A stretch of 7,918 nt of DNA, taken from contig JAKAMP010000110.1 of assembly GCA_021812865.1 (NCBI GenBank), forward strand, positions 1 through 7,918. Reading direction: 5' to 3'. The notes under the pieces were generated by a model. That model was not told where the DNA came from. It worked only from the letters and a program-made list of their open reading frames with translations, and ran no database searches. Made by a program: the position numbers and the translations under genes. Below are positions 1 through 7,257 of the stretch, piece by piece. This stretch comes from Bacteroidota bacterium. GTDB taxonomy: Bacteria > Bacteroidota > Bacteroidia > Bacteroidales > JAAYUG01. Numbering within the stretch: the first letter of the stretch is position 1; every line of letters starts with the position of its first letter.

Positions 1-1319
<1,319 letters not shown>

Positions 1320-1320
1320 T

Positions 1321-1328
1321 TAAAGGTA
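1321..1328 (-). promoter_or_regulatory. Possible -7 element for the GH2 gene
   Basis: On the minus strand this reads TACCTTTA, a 7-of-8 match to the Bacteroidota -7 consensus TAnnTTTG. It lies about 22 bases upstream of the GH2 ATG, which would give a very short leader of about 15 nt. A TTG occurs upstream, but 22 bases away, slightly farther than the usual -33 spacing of 19-21. It lies after the upstream gene's terminator, as an independent promoter should. The assignment is inferred from the motif alone. Confidence 0.35.
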
Positions 1329-1383
1329 TAGTTTTTTCCTGTTCGCAGTTCAATACCCGGGGTGATTGTCACGGAATGGAATG

Positions 1384-1410
1384 AAAAAGCCTGTCCGGAC
1401 GGACAGGCTT
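1384..1410 (-). terminator. Rho-independent terminator after the TonB-dependent receptor
   Basis: A perfect 10-bp inverted repeat has arms AAGCCTGTCC at 1387-1396 and GGACAGGCTT at 1401-1410, with a 4-base loop. On the minus strand the second arm runs into a T tract (complement of the A run 1384-1388). It lies about 47 bases after the receptor stop codon. It separates the yfiR-receptor transcript from the GH2 gene in the same orientation, so GH2 probably needs its own promoter. Confidence 0.9.
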
Positions 1411-1456
1411 CTCTGCCTGGTAGCAGTGATCCGGCGACATGGCCGGTCAACACTTT

Positions 1457-3613
1457 TCAGAATTTTACCGCTGCCTTGAATACAAATTCCCTGCCGGGTG
1501 AAGGCATAGGAGGACGTCCCACGTAGGGCTGAACGTATGCATAGCCCGACTGGGTGAGGTCATACACACCGGCTCCGAGACTGAGATGACTTTTCAGGAG
1601 ATCGTCAGCCCAGATAATCAGGTTCAGCACGAAAACAGGCTCATAGGAACCGTAAATGGGATTTTCACTTGCATCGAGGGCAATGCAGCCATATCTTTCA
1701 GAAAGAAAGAACCCGGAGGGATTCAGCGAAAAATGCGGCGATAGCTTCAGACTGCCGTGGAATGCCAGTTTATGCTGGGGGAAAGCAAGCACTACATTGT
1801 TCAGCAGGTTGTTTCCGCTGTAAGCCATATAGTCTTCCACCTTGTTTTTACCGGCAGTGCTGTAAAAGGAATACCCTACGGTAAGGTTTCCTACACCCGA
1901 TTTGGCCAGCCTGTATTCCACCTCGATTCCTCTTGAACCGGTAGATGGGGCATTATAATAGGTCTCACCAATTATCGTAGTATCGGTCATGTAAATAATC
2001 GGATGATTGATGGTATTGTCAAATACGTTTACAGTCACCAGCATCGAAGGTGTAATGCGGTAGCCGGCTTCGAGTTCTATCACCTGCGTAAGCTCAGGCT
2101 TGATGGAGCGGTTCAGGTTGATCACTTCGATGGAGGGTGAACGGAAGGCGCTGCTGTACAATAGTTTGAGGTGCAACCGGTCAAACACCCGGGTGAGGCC
2201 AATCCTGGGGACTACAGAGTTTCCCACCAGGCTGTGATGCTCCATTCTCACACCGGCAATCAGATTGGCAATGCCCAGGGAAAAAATACCCTGACCGTAT
2301 AAGGCCATATCGTTGTAGTTGATACGATCGATCTCGTGGCCATTCACATCATAATAGGTAGAGCGGGGATTGTTGCTCAGACCCGTTTCGCTGTATGCTT
2401 CTGTGCCAAAAAGAAAGTTCAGTTTACTGGTGGGAGTATAGCTGAGGTTGATTTTTCCTGTGATGCGGAAGGTGGGTTTTTCCTGGATGGCGGTGATATA
2501 GTCCTGGTTATAATGCGCGTTGGTGCTGTCGAGCAGCGATTGGTCAAGGCTGGATTCATTCACATTCCAGGAATTGTAATACCTGTAATTGATGGCTGCA
2601 CCCAGTCTGATTTTTTTGCTGAGGTCATTTTCGTATTTCAGTTCGCCAAGGTAAGAGGTAAAATTGGTAGGAATGGCTTTGAAATACGTTGGATCGAGGA
2701 AGGCGCCATTTACATCCAGTTGGGTGGTCTTGTATAAATCGGCGATGAATCGTGCGGAGAATCCCTTGTAGCTTGCAGACAGGTTTACCATCATGGGATC
2801 CACGTTCGAGTTCCCTTTCATGTCATAGGACTGGCCGTAGAAATCTGTGATCACTTTATCGCTCCTGTTCCCTTGTCCGGCGAAAAGATTAGCGTTCAGT
2901 GAAAGGGCGCCCAGCGCTTTACCAGCCGATATTTCCAGGTTCCGGCGGGCATAGGTGTGGGTTAGCTGTCCGTATGTTGCAGTTGCCCTGATGCCATTAT
3001 TGTCTGCTGCTCCAAAAGTAACGATGTTGATCACAGCCAGTTCGGCGTTACCGCCATATACCACTGAACCGGGACCGCGAATGATTTCGATCCGTTTGAT
3101 CTGGTCTACGGGATAGTGATTGCCTAATTGTAAGGTGGAATACGACAATTCGTTGCATTCCTGCCCGTCGAGCAACAGGAGTATCTTGCCCTCATGTCCC
3201 CATACACCTCGCATCCCAATGCCAACCACCGATTCCACATCAACCCCAAAGGAGAATCCGGGTACCTGCTGCAATACGTCGATCAGGTCCCTGGCGCCCA
3301 TAGCCCTGATTTCCTGGTCGGTAATGATGGAAAGAATGCCGGGCGATTCACGAGGACTGAGCTCTTTCACGGAAGCCACGCCGGTTTTCATATTCAGGAA
3401 CATCTGCAGAAGATCGTCGGTTGACATGCCCATGATATCGGCCACCTTCATCAGTTCATCCAGAGGCAGTTCAAGCAGTTGGTCATAGGTCAGTTTCTGT
3501 ATCTGTTCCTTTGTCATGGGTATGGAATCCCTTTGAGATTCCTGGGCAAGGAGGAAAGAGGAAGGGGCAATCAATAAAAACAGGATAAGCGGAAGTAAAT
3601 ATTTGATTCGCAT
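1457..3613 (-). CDS. TonB-dependent outer membrane receptor (718 aa)
   Basis: This is an outer-membrane beta-barrel receptor with a plug domain, expected to import a scarce ligand using TonB energy. Residues 1-24 are a signal peptide ending LLAQ. A 60-residue region follows with the segment LLELPLDELMKVADIMG (46-62). It resembles the short 'LPLEELLNV'-type lead-in seen in receptors encoded beside YfiR-family genes. The plug covers about 85-200: SPGILSIITDQEI (90-102), DLIDVLQQVPGF (109-120), MRGVWG (134-139), LLLLDG (145-150), and IKRIEIIRGPGSVVYGGNA (172-190). The rest, up to the terminal phenylalanine (AAVKF), is barrel sequence rich in alternating aromatics. It lacks the carboxypeptidase-like N-terminal domain and SusD partner of SusC importers, and at 718 aa it is shorter than them. 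It begins 26 bp after yfiR and is probably co-transcribed with it. The ligand is unknown; siderophore, vitamin or signalling ligand are all possible. Confidence 0.93.
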   Translation of the reverse strand: MRIKYLLPLILFLLIAPSSFLLAQESQRDSIPMTKEQIQKLTYDQLLELPLDELMKVADIMGMSTDDLLQMFLNMKTGVASVKELSPRESPGILSIITDQEIRAMGARDLIDVLQQVPGFSFGVDVESVVGIGMRGVWGHEGKILLLLDGQECNELSYSTLQLGNHYPVDQIKRIEIIRGPGSVVYGGNAELAVINIVTFGAADNNGIRATATYGQLTHTYARRNLEISAGKALGALSLNANLFAGQGNRSDKVITDFYGQSYDMKGNSNVDPMMVNLSASYKGFSARFIADLYKTTQLDVNGAFLDPTYFKAIPTNFTSYLGELKYENDLSKKIRLGAAINYRYYNSWNVNESSLDQSLLDSTNAHYNQDYITAIQEKPTFRITGKINLSYTPTSKLNFLFGTEAYSETGLSNNPRSTYYDVNGHEIDRINYNDMALYGQGIFSLGIANLIAGVRMEHHSLVGNSVVPRIGLTRVFDRLHLKLLYSSAFRSPSIEVINLNRSIKPELTQVIELEAGYRITPSMLVTVNVFDNTINHPIIYMTDTTIIGETYYNAPSTGSRGIEVEYRLAKSGVGNLTVGYSFYSTAGKNKVEDYMAYSGNNLLNNVVLAFPQHKLAFHGSLKLSPHFSLNPSGFFLSERYGCIALDASENPIYGSYEPVFVLNLIIWADDLLKSHLSLGAGVYDLTQSGYAYVQPYVGRPPMPSPGREFVFKAAVKF

Positions 3614-3639
3614 AATGATTCAATATTAGGTTTTGAGGT

Positions 3640-4143
3640 TTATTTGTTTTCGGCCAGTTCATAAAGCTGGGAGGATACCTTCAGCTTATTCATATCAAAC
3701 CTTGCTCTGTTGATTTCGAATTTCAGTTTCTGGTCAACCAGGAGGAAGTTAATTGCAGCGCCTTTTTCAAGCCCCTGGGAACTTTCACTGATCAGCAATA
3801 CGGGTTTTCCTTCAAAATAATCAGAAAAGGCCTTGATGCTGCTAGATTTAAAATCAGAAATGAACACAATCTGGCAGTCATTGCAGTCTTCCGGCTTGGT
3901 GATTTTTCTAACCACCAGGTTACGATTTTCGATTTTGCGCGTAGCAGCGATAGAGGCAAGTTCACCGTTCACCGGGGTTTCGCCCAGCACGCCAATGACA
4001 AAATCAGAATTGTCAGGGCTTTCGGGAAACTTGATCAACTTGGTGAAATTATAGATGTAGAGCGCTTTGAATTTTTCTGTTTGTGCATGTGCACAACAAA
4101 GAAAAGAAATGGATATCAGAAGTAATAATCCTGTTTTTTTCAT
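3640..4143 (-). CDS. YfiR-family (DUF4154) periplasmic protein, 167 aa
   Basis: The protein matches the YfiR/DUF4154 family along its whole length. In Pseudomonas, YfiR is a periplasmic repressor of the diguanylate cyclase YfiN; the role in Bacteroidota is not established. Residues 1-20 form a signal peptide with an AHA/Q type I cleavage site. Family features seen are KALYIYNFTKLIKFP (26-40), IGVLGETPV (50-58), QIVFIS (91-96), KPVLLISES (113-121), and a C-terminal block at 131-163 including INFLLVDQKLKFEINRA (131-147) and KLKVSSQLYELA (153-164). The mature protein has two cysteines, C87 and C90, in a CNDC arrangement. It is first in a probable operon with the TonB-dependent receptor. The next gene upstream is divergent and unrelated, so no cyclase or kinase partner is adjacent. 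The cysteines at 16-17 do not form a convincing lipobox. Confidence 0.88.
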   Translation of the reverse strand: MKKTGLLLLISISFLCCAHAQTEKFKALYIYNFTKLIKFPESPDNSDFVIGVLGETPVNGELASIAATRKIENRNLVVRKITKPEDCNDCQIVFISDFKSSSIKAFSDYFEGKPVLLISESSQGLEKGAAINFLLVDQKLKFEINRARFDMNKLKVSSQLYELAENK

Positions 4144-4196
4144 AAATGTTCAAAATTAAAATAAAAATGAAAGATAAATACAAGTTATCTAACAAA

Positions 4197-4204
4197 CAAA
4201 AATA
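4197..4204 (-). promoter_or_regulatory. Candidate -7 promoter element for the yfiR-receptor unit
   Basis: On the minus strand this reads TATTTTTG, an exact match to the Bacteroidota consensus TAnnTTTG. It would start transcription around 4190 and leave a leader of roughly 47 nt before the yfiR ATG. No good TTTG -33 element is found at the usual distance; direct repeats occupy that place instead. This arrangement could mean the promoter needs an activator, which is an inference. Confidence 0.5.
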
Positions 4205-4240
4205 CGCGATAAATACGTATATTAAGTTAACGTTAAGTTA
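4200..4240. repeat. Two pairs of direct repeats in an 11-bp phase upstream of yfiR
   Basis: AAATACG starts at 4200 and again at 4211; TTAAGTTA starts at 4222 and again at 4233. All four units lie on one 11-bp register, about one helical turn apart. They overlap the place where a -33 element would sit for the -7 motif at 4197-4204. Such spacing is typical of regulators that bind one face of the DNA, or of intrinsically curved DNA. The repeats are seen directly; their role is inferred. Confidence 0.55.
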
Positions 4241-4473
4241 CTAAATTAATTCCATGAACCGGGAGATTCATCAATAAGTTATTAACAAGTAACAGTTCTA
4301 ATATTAAATAATCATAAGCAAAAGCTGTAACGAACCGTTATGTATTTTATTCGATTCTGTTATTTCTGGAGTGACCGGTTTAATCCTTTCAAATGGGTTT
4401 TGGCCTGGAGGCAATTACGGATTTCATTTGTGTAATATTGTCATCTCCGAGAACACGGGGTTTCGATTTTCAT

Positions 4474-4481
4474 TACCTTCG
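4474..4481 (+). promoter_or_regulatory. Possible -7 element for the DJ-1-family gene
   Basis: The plus strand reads TACCTTCG, a 7-of-8 match to TAnnTTTG, 46 bases before the ATG at 4528. The TACCTT core is a common Bacteroidota variant. No -33 element at the standard spacing was found, so support is moderate at best. Confidence 0.4.
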
Positions 4482-4527
4482 CCTATTCGTTCATTTTCAT
4501 TCATCCTTCAAATTAATAGTTCCAACT

Positions 4528-5076
4528 ATGAAAAAGATTTACATTCATTTGGCGGAAGGTTTCGAGGAGATTGAAGCAATTACGCCCGTTGACGTGTTGC
4601 GGAGGGCAGGTTTCGAGGTTACCATTGTTTCAGTTACCGGCAACAAAGAAGTTACCGGATCTCATGGCATCAAAGTGATCGCCGACGTTTTGTTTGAAGA
4701 AGTGAATTATTCCAAGGCCGATTTGGTGATATTGCCGGGAGGCATGCCGGGATCGAAAAATCTCGATAACCACGACGGTCTGAAATCCATGATCAGGCAA
4801 TTCAACCATCATGGAAAGCCCATTGCTGCAATTTGTGCGGCTCCTATGGTACTTGGGCACCTGGGCATTGTCAAGGGCAAGAAGGTTACCTGTTACCCGG
4901 GCACAGAAATTCACCTGGAAGGTTCAAGGATTACGGGGAAACCGGTAGAGATTGACGGGAATATCACTACCGGCAAAGGACCTGGCGCTGCCATGCCTTT
5001 TGCACTGTCCATCGTTGAACAGATCAGTGGGTCAGAAGCATCGCAGAATCTGGCAAAGCAGATGATGGTCGAATAG
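4528..5076 (+). CDS. DJ-1/PfpI-family protein (182 aa)
   Basis: A cytoplasmic single-domain protein of the DJ-1/YajL branch of the DJ-1/PfpI superfamily. Members are linked to protein and metabolite repair after glyoxal or oxidative damage, though their chemistry is debated. The length is normal for the branch (about 180-196 aa). Key residues are visible: E16 in LAEGFEEIEAI (8-18) matches human DJ-1 E18, and C103 in AAICAAP (100-106) matches the reactive C106. LPGGMPG (69-75) and TGKGPG, followed by AMPFAL, are also family hallmarks. The DJ-1 histidine after the VTTH motif is replaced by tyrosine in VTCYPGTE, as in many bacterial relatives. I chose the ATG at 4528 because the protein then begins directly at the family's first beta-strand. 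The upstream in-frame ATG at 4393 would add 45 unrelated residues. It is monocistronic, divergent from yfiR and convergent with the next gene. Confidence 0.93.
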   Translation: MKKIYIHLAEGFEEIEAITPVDVLRRAGFEVTIVSVTGNKEVTGSHGIKVIADVLFEEVNYSKADLVILPGGMPGSKNLDNHDGLKSMIRQFNHHGKPIAAICAAPMVLGHLGIVKGKKVTCYPGTEIHLEGSRITGKPVEIDGNITTGKGPGAAMPFALSIVEQISGSEASQNLAKQMMVE

Positions 5077-5084
5077 GTACTGGA

Positions 5085-6410
5085 TCATACCGAAGGTTCC
5101 CAGCCTTTTTCATATTCGCGGCTCCACAGCGCCTGGGCATCTTTGTCGTTCAGGATGTGGCCGTTCGCTTTATCAATATGCAGAGTATGGCCTGCGCGTT
5201 GGGCAATGTTGCCCAGCTGGCAGAGAAGGACGCTCTTAAAACCCGTTTCGATCGGTGCATTCAGTTTTTCATTGCCCCTGAGCGCCTGAAGAAAATTCTG
5301 CACATGCACGGCGTCCAATTCTTCCCCCGGGCTTACGGTATTCCGGCCCTCCACTGGTTTGTCGCTTTTTACATCTTTCACCATTTTGCCCTGCTGGTCG
5401 TAAAGGGTATAACGGTTATCGCCGGTCGACATGCTGCCCTGATCGCCATAGAAGATCACTCCGCGGTCGCGGCCTTCCACCGGTTGCCTGTTGCAACTCC
5501 TTCCTTCCCACATAGCCGAAGCTCCTCCCGGGAAATCAAAGGTAATCACCTGGGTGTCGGGTGTTTCCCAATCGTCTTTGTATTGATAACGCCCACCGGC
5601 AGAATTTACCCTTAAGGCATAGTCTTCGCCAAGTCCCCAGCGAATGAGGTCTATCTCATGGGTGCCGTTGTTCAGCGCTTCTCCGGTACCCCAGTTCCAG
5701 AACCAGTGCCAGTTGTAGTGGATGAGATTATCGCGGTACGGACGCCTGGGTGCAGGCCCCTGCCAGAGTTCATAATCCAGCCAGGAAGGAACCGGAACCT
5801 CTTTTCCGTAGCCGATGGACTTCCTGCCATTGGTGTACCATCCTTTGGCAAAGTAAACCCTGCCAATGGCCCCTGCTTTCATTTCATTCATACCCTGGGT
5901 GAGGATGTCCCATGACCGCCGCTGAGTTCCCATCTGCACCAGCCGTTTGTATTTTGCAGCTGCCCTGATCATCAGTTCCCCTTCTGCGGGATTGTGACTG
6001 CAAGGTTTTTCAACGTAAACATGTTTCCCTGCCTTACAGGCGAGAATGGTCGCCGGGGCATGCCAGTGATCGGGCATGGCTATCACTACGGCATCAAGGT
6101 TTTTATCATCAAGAATGGTACGAAAATCCCTGACGCCTTTAGGTGCGATACCTGTGATTTTTTTCACCGAGTCAATGCATTTGCCCATGGCATGCTCATC
6201 CACATCGCAGATGTAAGAAATTTCAGTATCCTTCTGCCTGGCAAACGTGCCTGCAAGCGAGCTGCCTCGGCCATTTACGCCGATTACCGCAACCCTGATC
6301 CTGTTATTGGCCCCGGCAATTTTTTCCATTCTGAAGGCGGAAGGAATGGTGAGGCCGGCTGCCAGGCCAACGCTGGTGGTCCTGATGAAATCTCTTCTGG
6401 ATGGCGCCAT
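5085..6410 (-). CDS. Tat-exported Gfo/Idh/MocA-family oxidoreductase (441 aa)
   Basis: An NAD(P)-dependent sugar or polyol dehydrogenase of the glucose-fructose oxidoreductase type, with a twin-arginine signal. SRRDFIR (4-10) followed by a hydrophobic stretch (12-26) indicates export as a folded protein with its cofactor bound. The Rossmann domain starts at IRVAVIGVNGRGS (38-50). It continues through CDVDE (68-72), IAMPDHWHAPA (110-120) and the family signature VEKP (133-136), whose lysine normally contacts substrate and cofactor. The alpha/beta C-terminal domain contains WNWGTGEALNNGTHEIDLIRW (239-258), where the histidine and aspartate usually lie in the active site. The N-terminal architecture is common in Bacteroidota and Planctomycetes carbohydrate metabolism. 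The substrate cannot be predicted. The start is supported by AGGAAG just upstream. It stands alone: convergent with the DJ-1 gene and separated from the upstream gene by a terminator. Confidence 0.92.
   Translation of the reverse strand: MAPSRRDFIRTTSVGLAAGLTIPSAFRMEKIAGANNRIRVAVIGVNGRGSSLAGTFARQKDTEISYICDVDEHAMGKCIDSVKKITGIAPKGVRDFRTILDDKNLDAVVIAMPDHWHAPATILACKAGKHVYVEKPCSHNPAEGELMIRAAAKYKRLVQMGTQRRSWDILTQGMNEMKAGAIGRVYFAKGWYTNGRKSIGYGKEVPVPSWLDYELWQGPAPRRPYRDNLIHYNWHWFWNWGTGEALNNGTHEIDLIRWGLGEDYALRVNSAGGRYQYKDDWETPDTQVITFDFPGGASAMWEGRSCNRQPVEGRDRGVIFYGDQGSMSTGDNRYTLYDQQGKMVKDVKSDKPVEGRNTVSPGEELDAVHVQNFLQALRGNEKLNAPIETGFKSVLLCQLGNIAQRAGHTLHIDKANGHILNDKDAQALWSREYEKGWEPSV
5092..5110 (+). terminator. 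Weak possible terminator for the DJ-1-family gene
   Basis: A short stem with arms AAGGT (5093-5097) and GCCTT (5103-5107) includes one wobble pair and a 5-base loop. It runs into a T tract ending at 5110. It begins 16 bases after the DJ-1 stop and lies inside the last codons of the convergent oxidoreductase gene. The short stem with wobbles makes this tentative. Confidence 0.25.
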
Positions 6411-6414
6411 GATG

Positions 6415-6420
6415 CTTCCT
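6415..6420 (-). promoter_or_regulatory. Shine-Dalgarno-like site for the oxidoreductase
   Basis: The minus strand reads AGGAAG followed by CATC and the ATG. It is one of the few purine-rich SD-like sequences in this window and supports the start at 6410. Bacteroidota generally depend little on such sites, so its importance is uncertain. Confidence 0.45.
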
Positions 6421-6647
6421 TTTTAAGGGTTAGTGTACAATAAAATTACGCTTTATGATCCTTATTTTGAAATGAAAACGGAAGATTTTATTCCGTTGAG
6501 GGGTAGAGGCAGCGCATATTTTCTTGGATATACTTTCAGAAGAGTGTAGTAAAGATAGCTATTTGCAAGGATTGCAAGGGGTTACGGTTTTCTGAGATCG
6601 ATTCCAAATCAGGCCATCTCTTAAGCCTGAGAATAGATAAAAATAAA
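6421..6647. other. Intergenic leader region upstream of the oxidoreductase
   Basis: No gene is seen here. On the minus strand a TATCTTTA (6550-6557) resembles a -7 element, with a TTG 17 bases upstream, and would give a leader of about 135 nt; this is weak support for a promoter. A 6-bp inverted repeat TCAGGC/GCCTGA (6609-6614 and 6625-6630) lies just beyond the terminator of the 108-aa gene and may be a backup hairpin. I see no recognisable riboswitch or tRNA. Confidence 0.4.
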
Positions 6648-6670
6648 AAATCCGGCAAAATACCGGATTT
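6641..6670 (-). terminator. Rho-independent terminator of the 108-aa gene
   Basis: An 8-bp perfect stem has arms AAATCCGG (6648-6655) and CCGGATTT (6663-6670) with a 7-base loop. On the minus strand the second arm continues into TTTATTTTT. It lies 30 bases after the stop codon of the 108-aa gene. It separates that gene from the oxidoreductase further along. Confidence 0.88.
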
Positions 6671-6700
6671 GAAGCTGATAATTTATAATTCTGAATGAGT

Positions 6701-7027
6701 TCAGAACATGCCGGGCTCAGTTTTCTCTTCTTTAGAAGCATGAGCCTTGGTTTCTGCAGGTTTGGTCTCCTCGGCTTTTTCATCGCCTTTCTTCGTTGTT
6801 TTCTTATATTTCTGCTGGTCAACACCGGCAATCTCGATCTTGTTTTCACGGAAGAACATACCGGCCACCACAGCGGTTTTTATGTCGGCCATCTTGAGGG
6901 TCACTTCCCAGTCGGTATCAGGGAAAGCCTGGGGCTTTACATTGAATTCAACCGATTCATCCAGGCAGAATTCAACTAAAGAAGGAATGAATTTCTTTTT
7001 AACTACTACTTTCAATGTGTCGCTCAT
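6701..7027 (-). CDS. Unrecognised small protein with a charged Lys/Glu-rich tail (108 aa)
   Basis: I do not recognise this family. Residues 1-70 look like a compact domain with alternating hydrophobic stretches: TLKVVVKKKFIPSLVEF (4-20), ESVEFNV (24-30), WEVTLKMADI (40-49), TAVVAGMFF (51-59), NKIEIAGV (62-69). From about 73 the tail is low-complexity and rich in Lys, Glu, Ala and Thr, probably disordered, ending EPGMF. There is no signal peptide or membrane segment, so it is probably cytoplasmic. The tail could bind nucleic acid or a partner, but that is speculation. I chose the ATG at 7027. A GTG at 7057 would add ten residues, but it overlaps a perfect -7 promoter element. The gene has its own promoter and terminator, which argues that it is real. 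It is monocistronic, between the cyclophilin and the oxidoreductase. Confidence 0.8.
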   Translation of the reverse strand: MSDTLKVVVKKKFIPSLVEFCLDESVEFNVKPQAFPDTDWEVTLKMADIKTAVVAGMFFRENKIEIAGVDQQKYKKTTKKGDEKAEETKPAETKAHASKEEKTEPGMF

Positions 7028-7056
7028 ATATTTTTCATTTTTGGTTTCGCAGGACA

Positions 7057-7086
7057 CAAAAATAATGGTTTTGCGTCAGGCTGAAA
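7057..7086 (-). promoter_or_regulatory. Promoter of the 108-aa gene
   Basis: On the minus strand the -7 element TATTTTTG (7057-7064) matches TAnnTTTG exactly. A TTTC at 7083-7086 lies 18 bases upstream, close to the -33 TTTG position. The predicted start near 7050 gives a leader of about 23 nt to the ATG at 7027. This supports that ATG over the GTG at 7057. Confidence 0.55.
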
Positions 7087-7112
7087 GTGAATTGTTGAAA
7101 ATAATTATACCA

Positions 7113-7145
7113 CATTCAATAAATTGAAAATCAATGAATTGAATG
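7113..7145. repeat. 33-bp symmetric dyad upstream of the 108-aa gene
   Basis: The outer arms CATTCAAT (7113-7120) and ATTGAATG (7138-7145) are perfect inverted repeats. Inside them, on the same centre (7129), ATTGA (7123-7127) and TCAAT (7131-7135) form a second pair; two mismatched bases per side separate inner and outer arms. It lies 27 bp upstream of the -33-like TTTC, and 112 bp after the cyclophilin stop. No run of T follows on either strand, so it is not a typical terminator. An operator is one reading; an AT-rich RNA hairpin ending the cyclophilin transcript is another. Confidence 0.6.
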
Positions 7146-7257
7146 CTGCAGTCCGGCACAAAGGAGTATAGCTGCCTTCAGGCTGCCACACAGGCCGAAA
7201 AGATTCATCCGCAGGCAATACGGCTGGATGCTTTATAATTACTGCCTAAGGGGCTGG

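Larger units (their letters stand above)
4144..4527. other. Divergent AT-rich intergenic region between yfiR and the DJ-1-family gene
   Basis: These 384 bases hold no convincing gene. The yfiR-proximal half is very AT-rich. It contains a candidate -7 element (4197-4204), phased direct repeats (4200-4240), and the palindromes ATACGTAT (4213-4220) and TTAACGTTAA (4227-4236). The 9-mer GATAAATAC occurs twice, at 4173 and 4208. The half nearer the DJ-1 gene is less AT-rich and contains a candidate plus-strand -7 element at 4474-4481. An open frame from 4393 reads into the DJ-1 gene, but its 45 extra residues do not resemble the family. Confidence 0.6.

Noticed and set aside
4093..4143. Lipoprotein signal in the YfiR-like protein because of the CC at residues 16-17
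   Set aside because: The residues before the cysteine (SFL) do not fit a lipobox, while AHA/Q is a good type I cleavage site.
4393..4527. Upstream in-frame ATG extending the DJ-1-family protein by 45 residues
   Set aside because: The extension does not resemble the family and contains no signal peptide of normal form; a -7-like motif lies inside it. The ATG at 4528 starts at the first core strand.
5085..6410. GH109 glycosidase identity for the Tat-signal Gfo/Idh-like protein
   Set aside because: GH109 enzymes share the fold and NAD use, but this protein keeps the dehydrogenase-type VEKP signature, so a plain oxidoreductase is the safer call.
6559..6849. 96-codon minus-strand frame rich in Lys and Arg
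   Set aside because: It overlaps the charged tail of the 108-aa gene in another frame and then runs through that gene's terminator; it is a composition artefact.
7028..7057. GTG start adding ten residues to the 108-aa protein
   Set aside because: The GTG overlaps the exact -7 element TATTTTTG, so it would lie upstream of the predicted transcript start.
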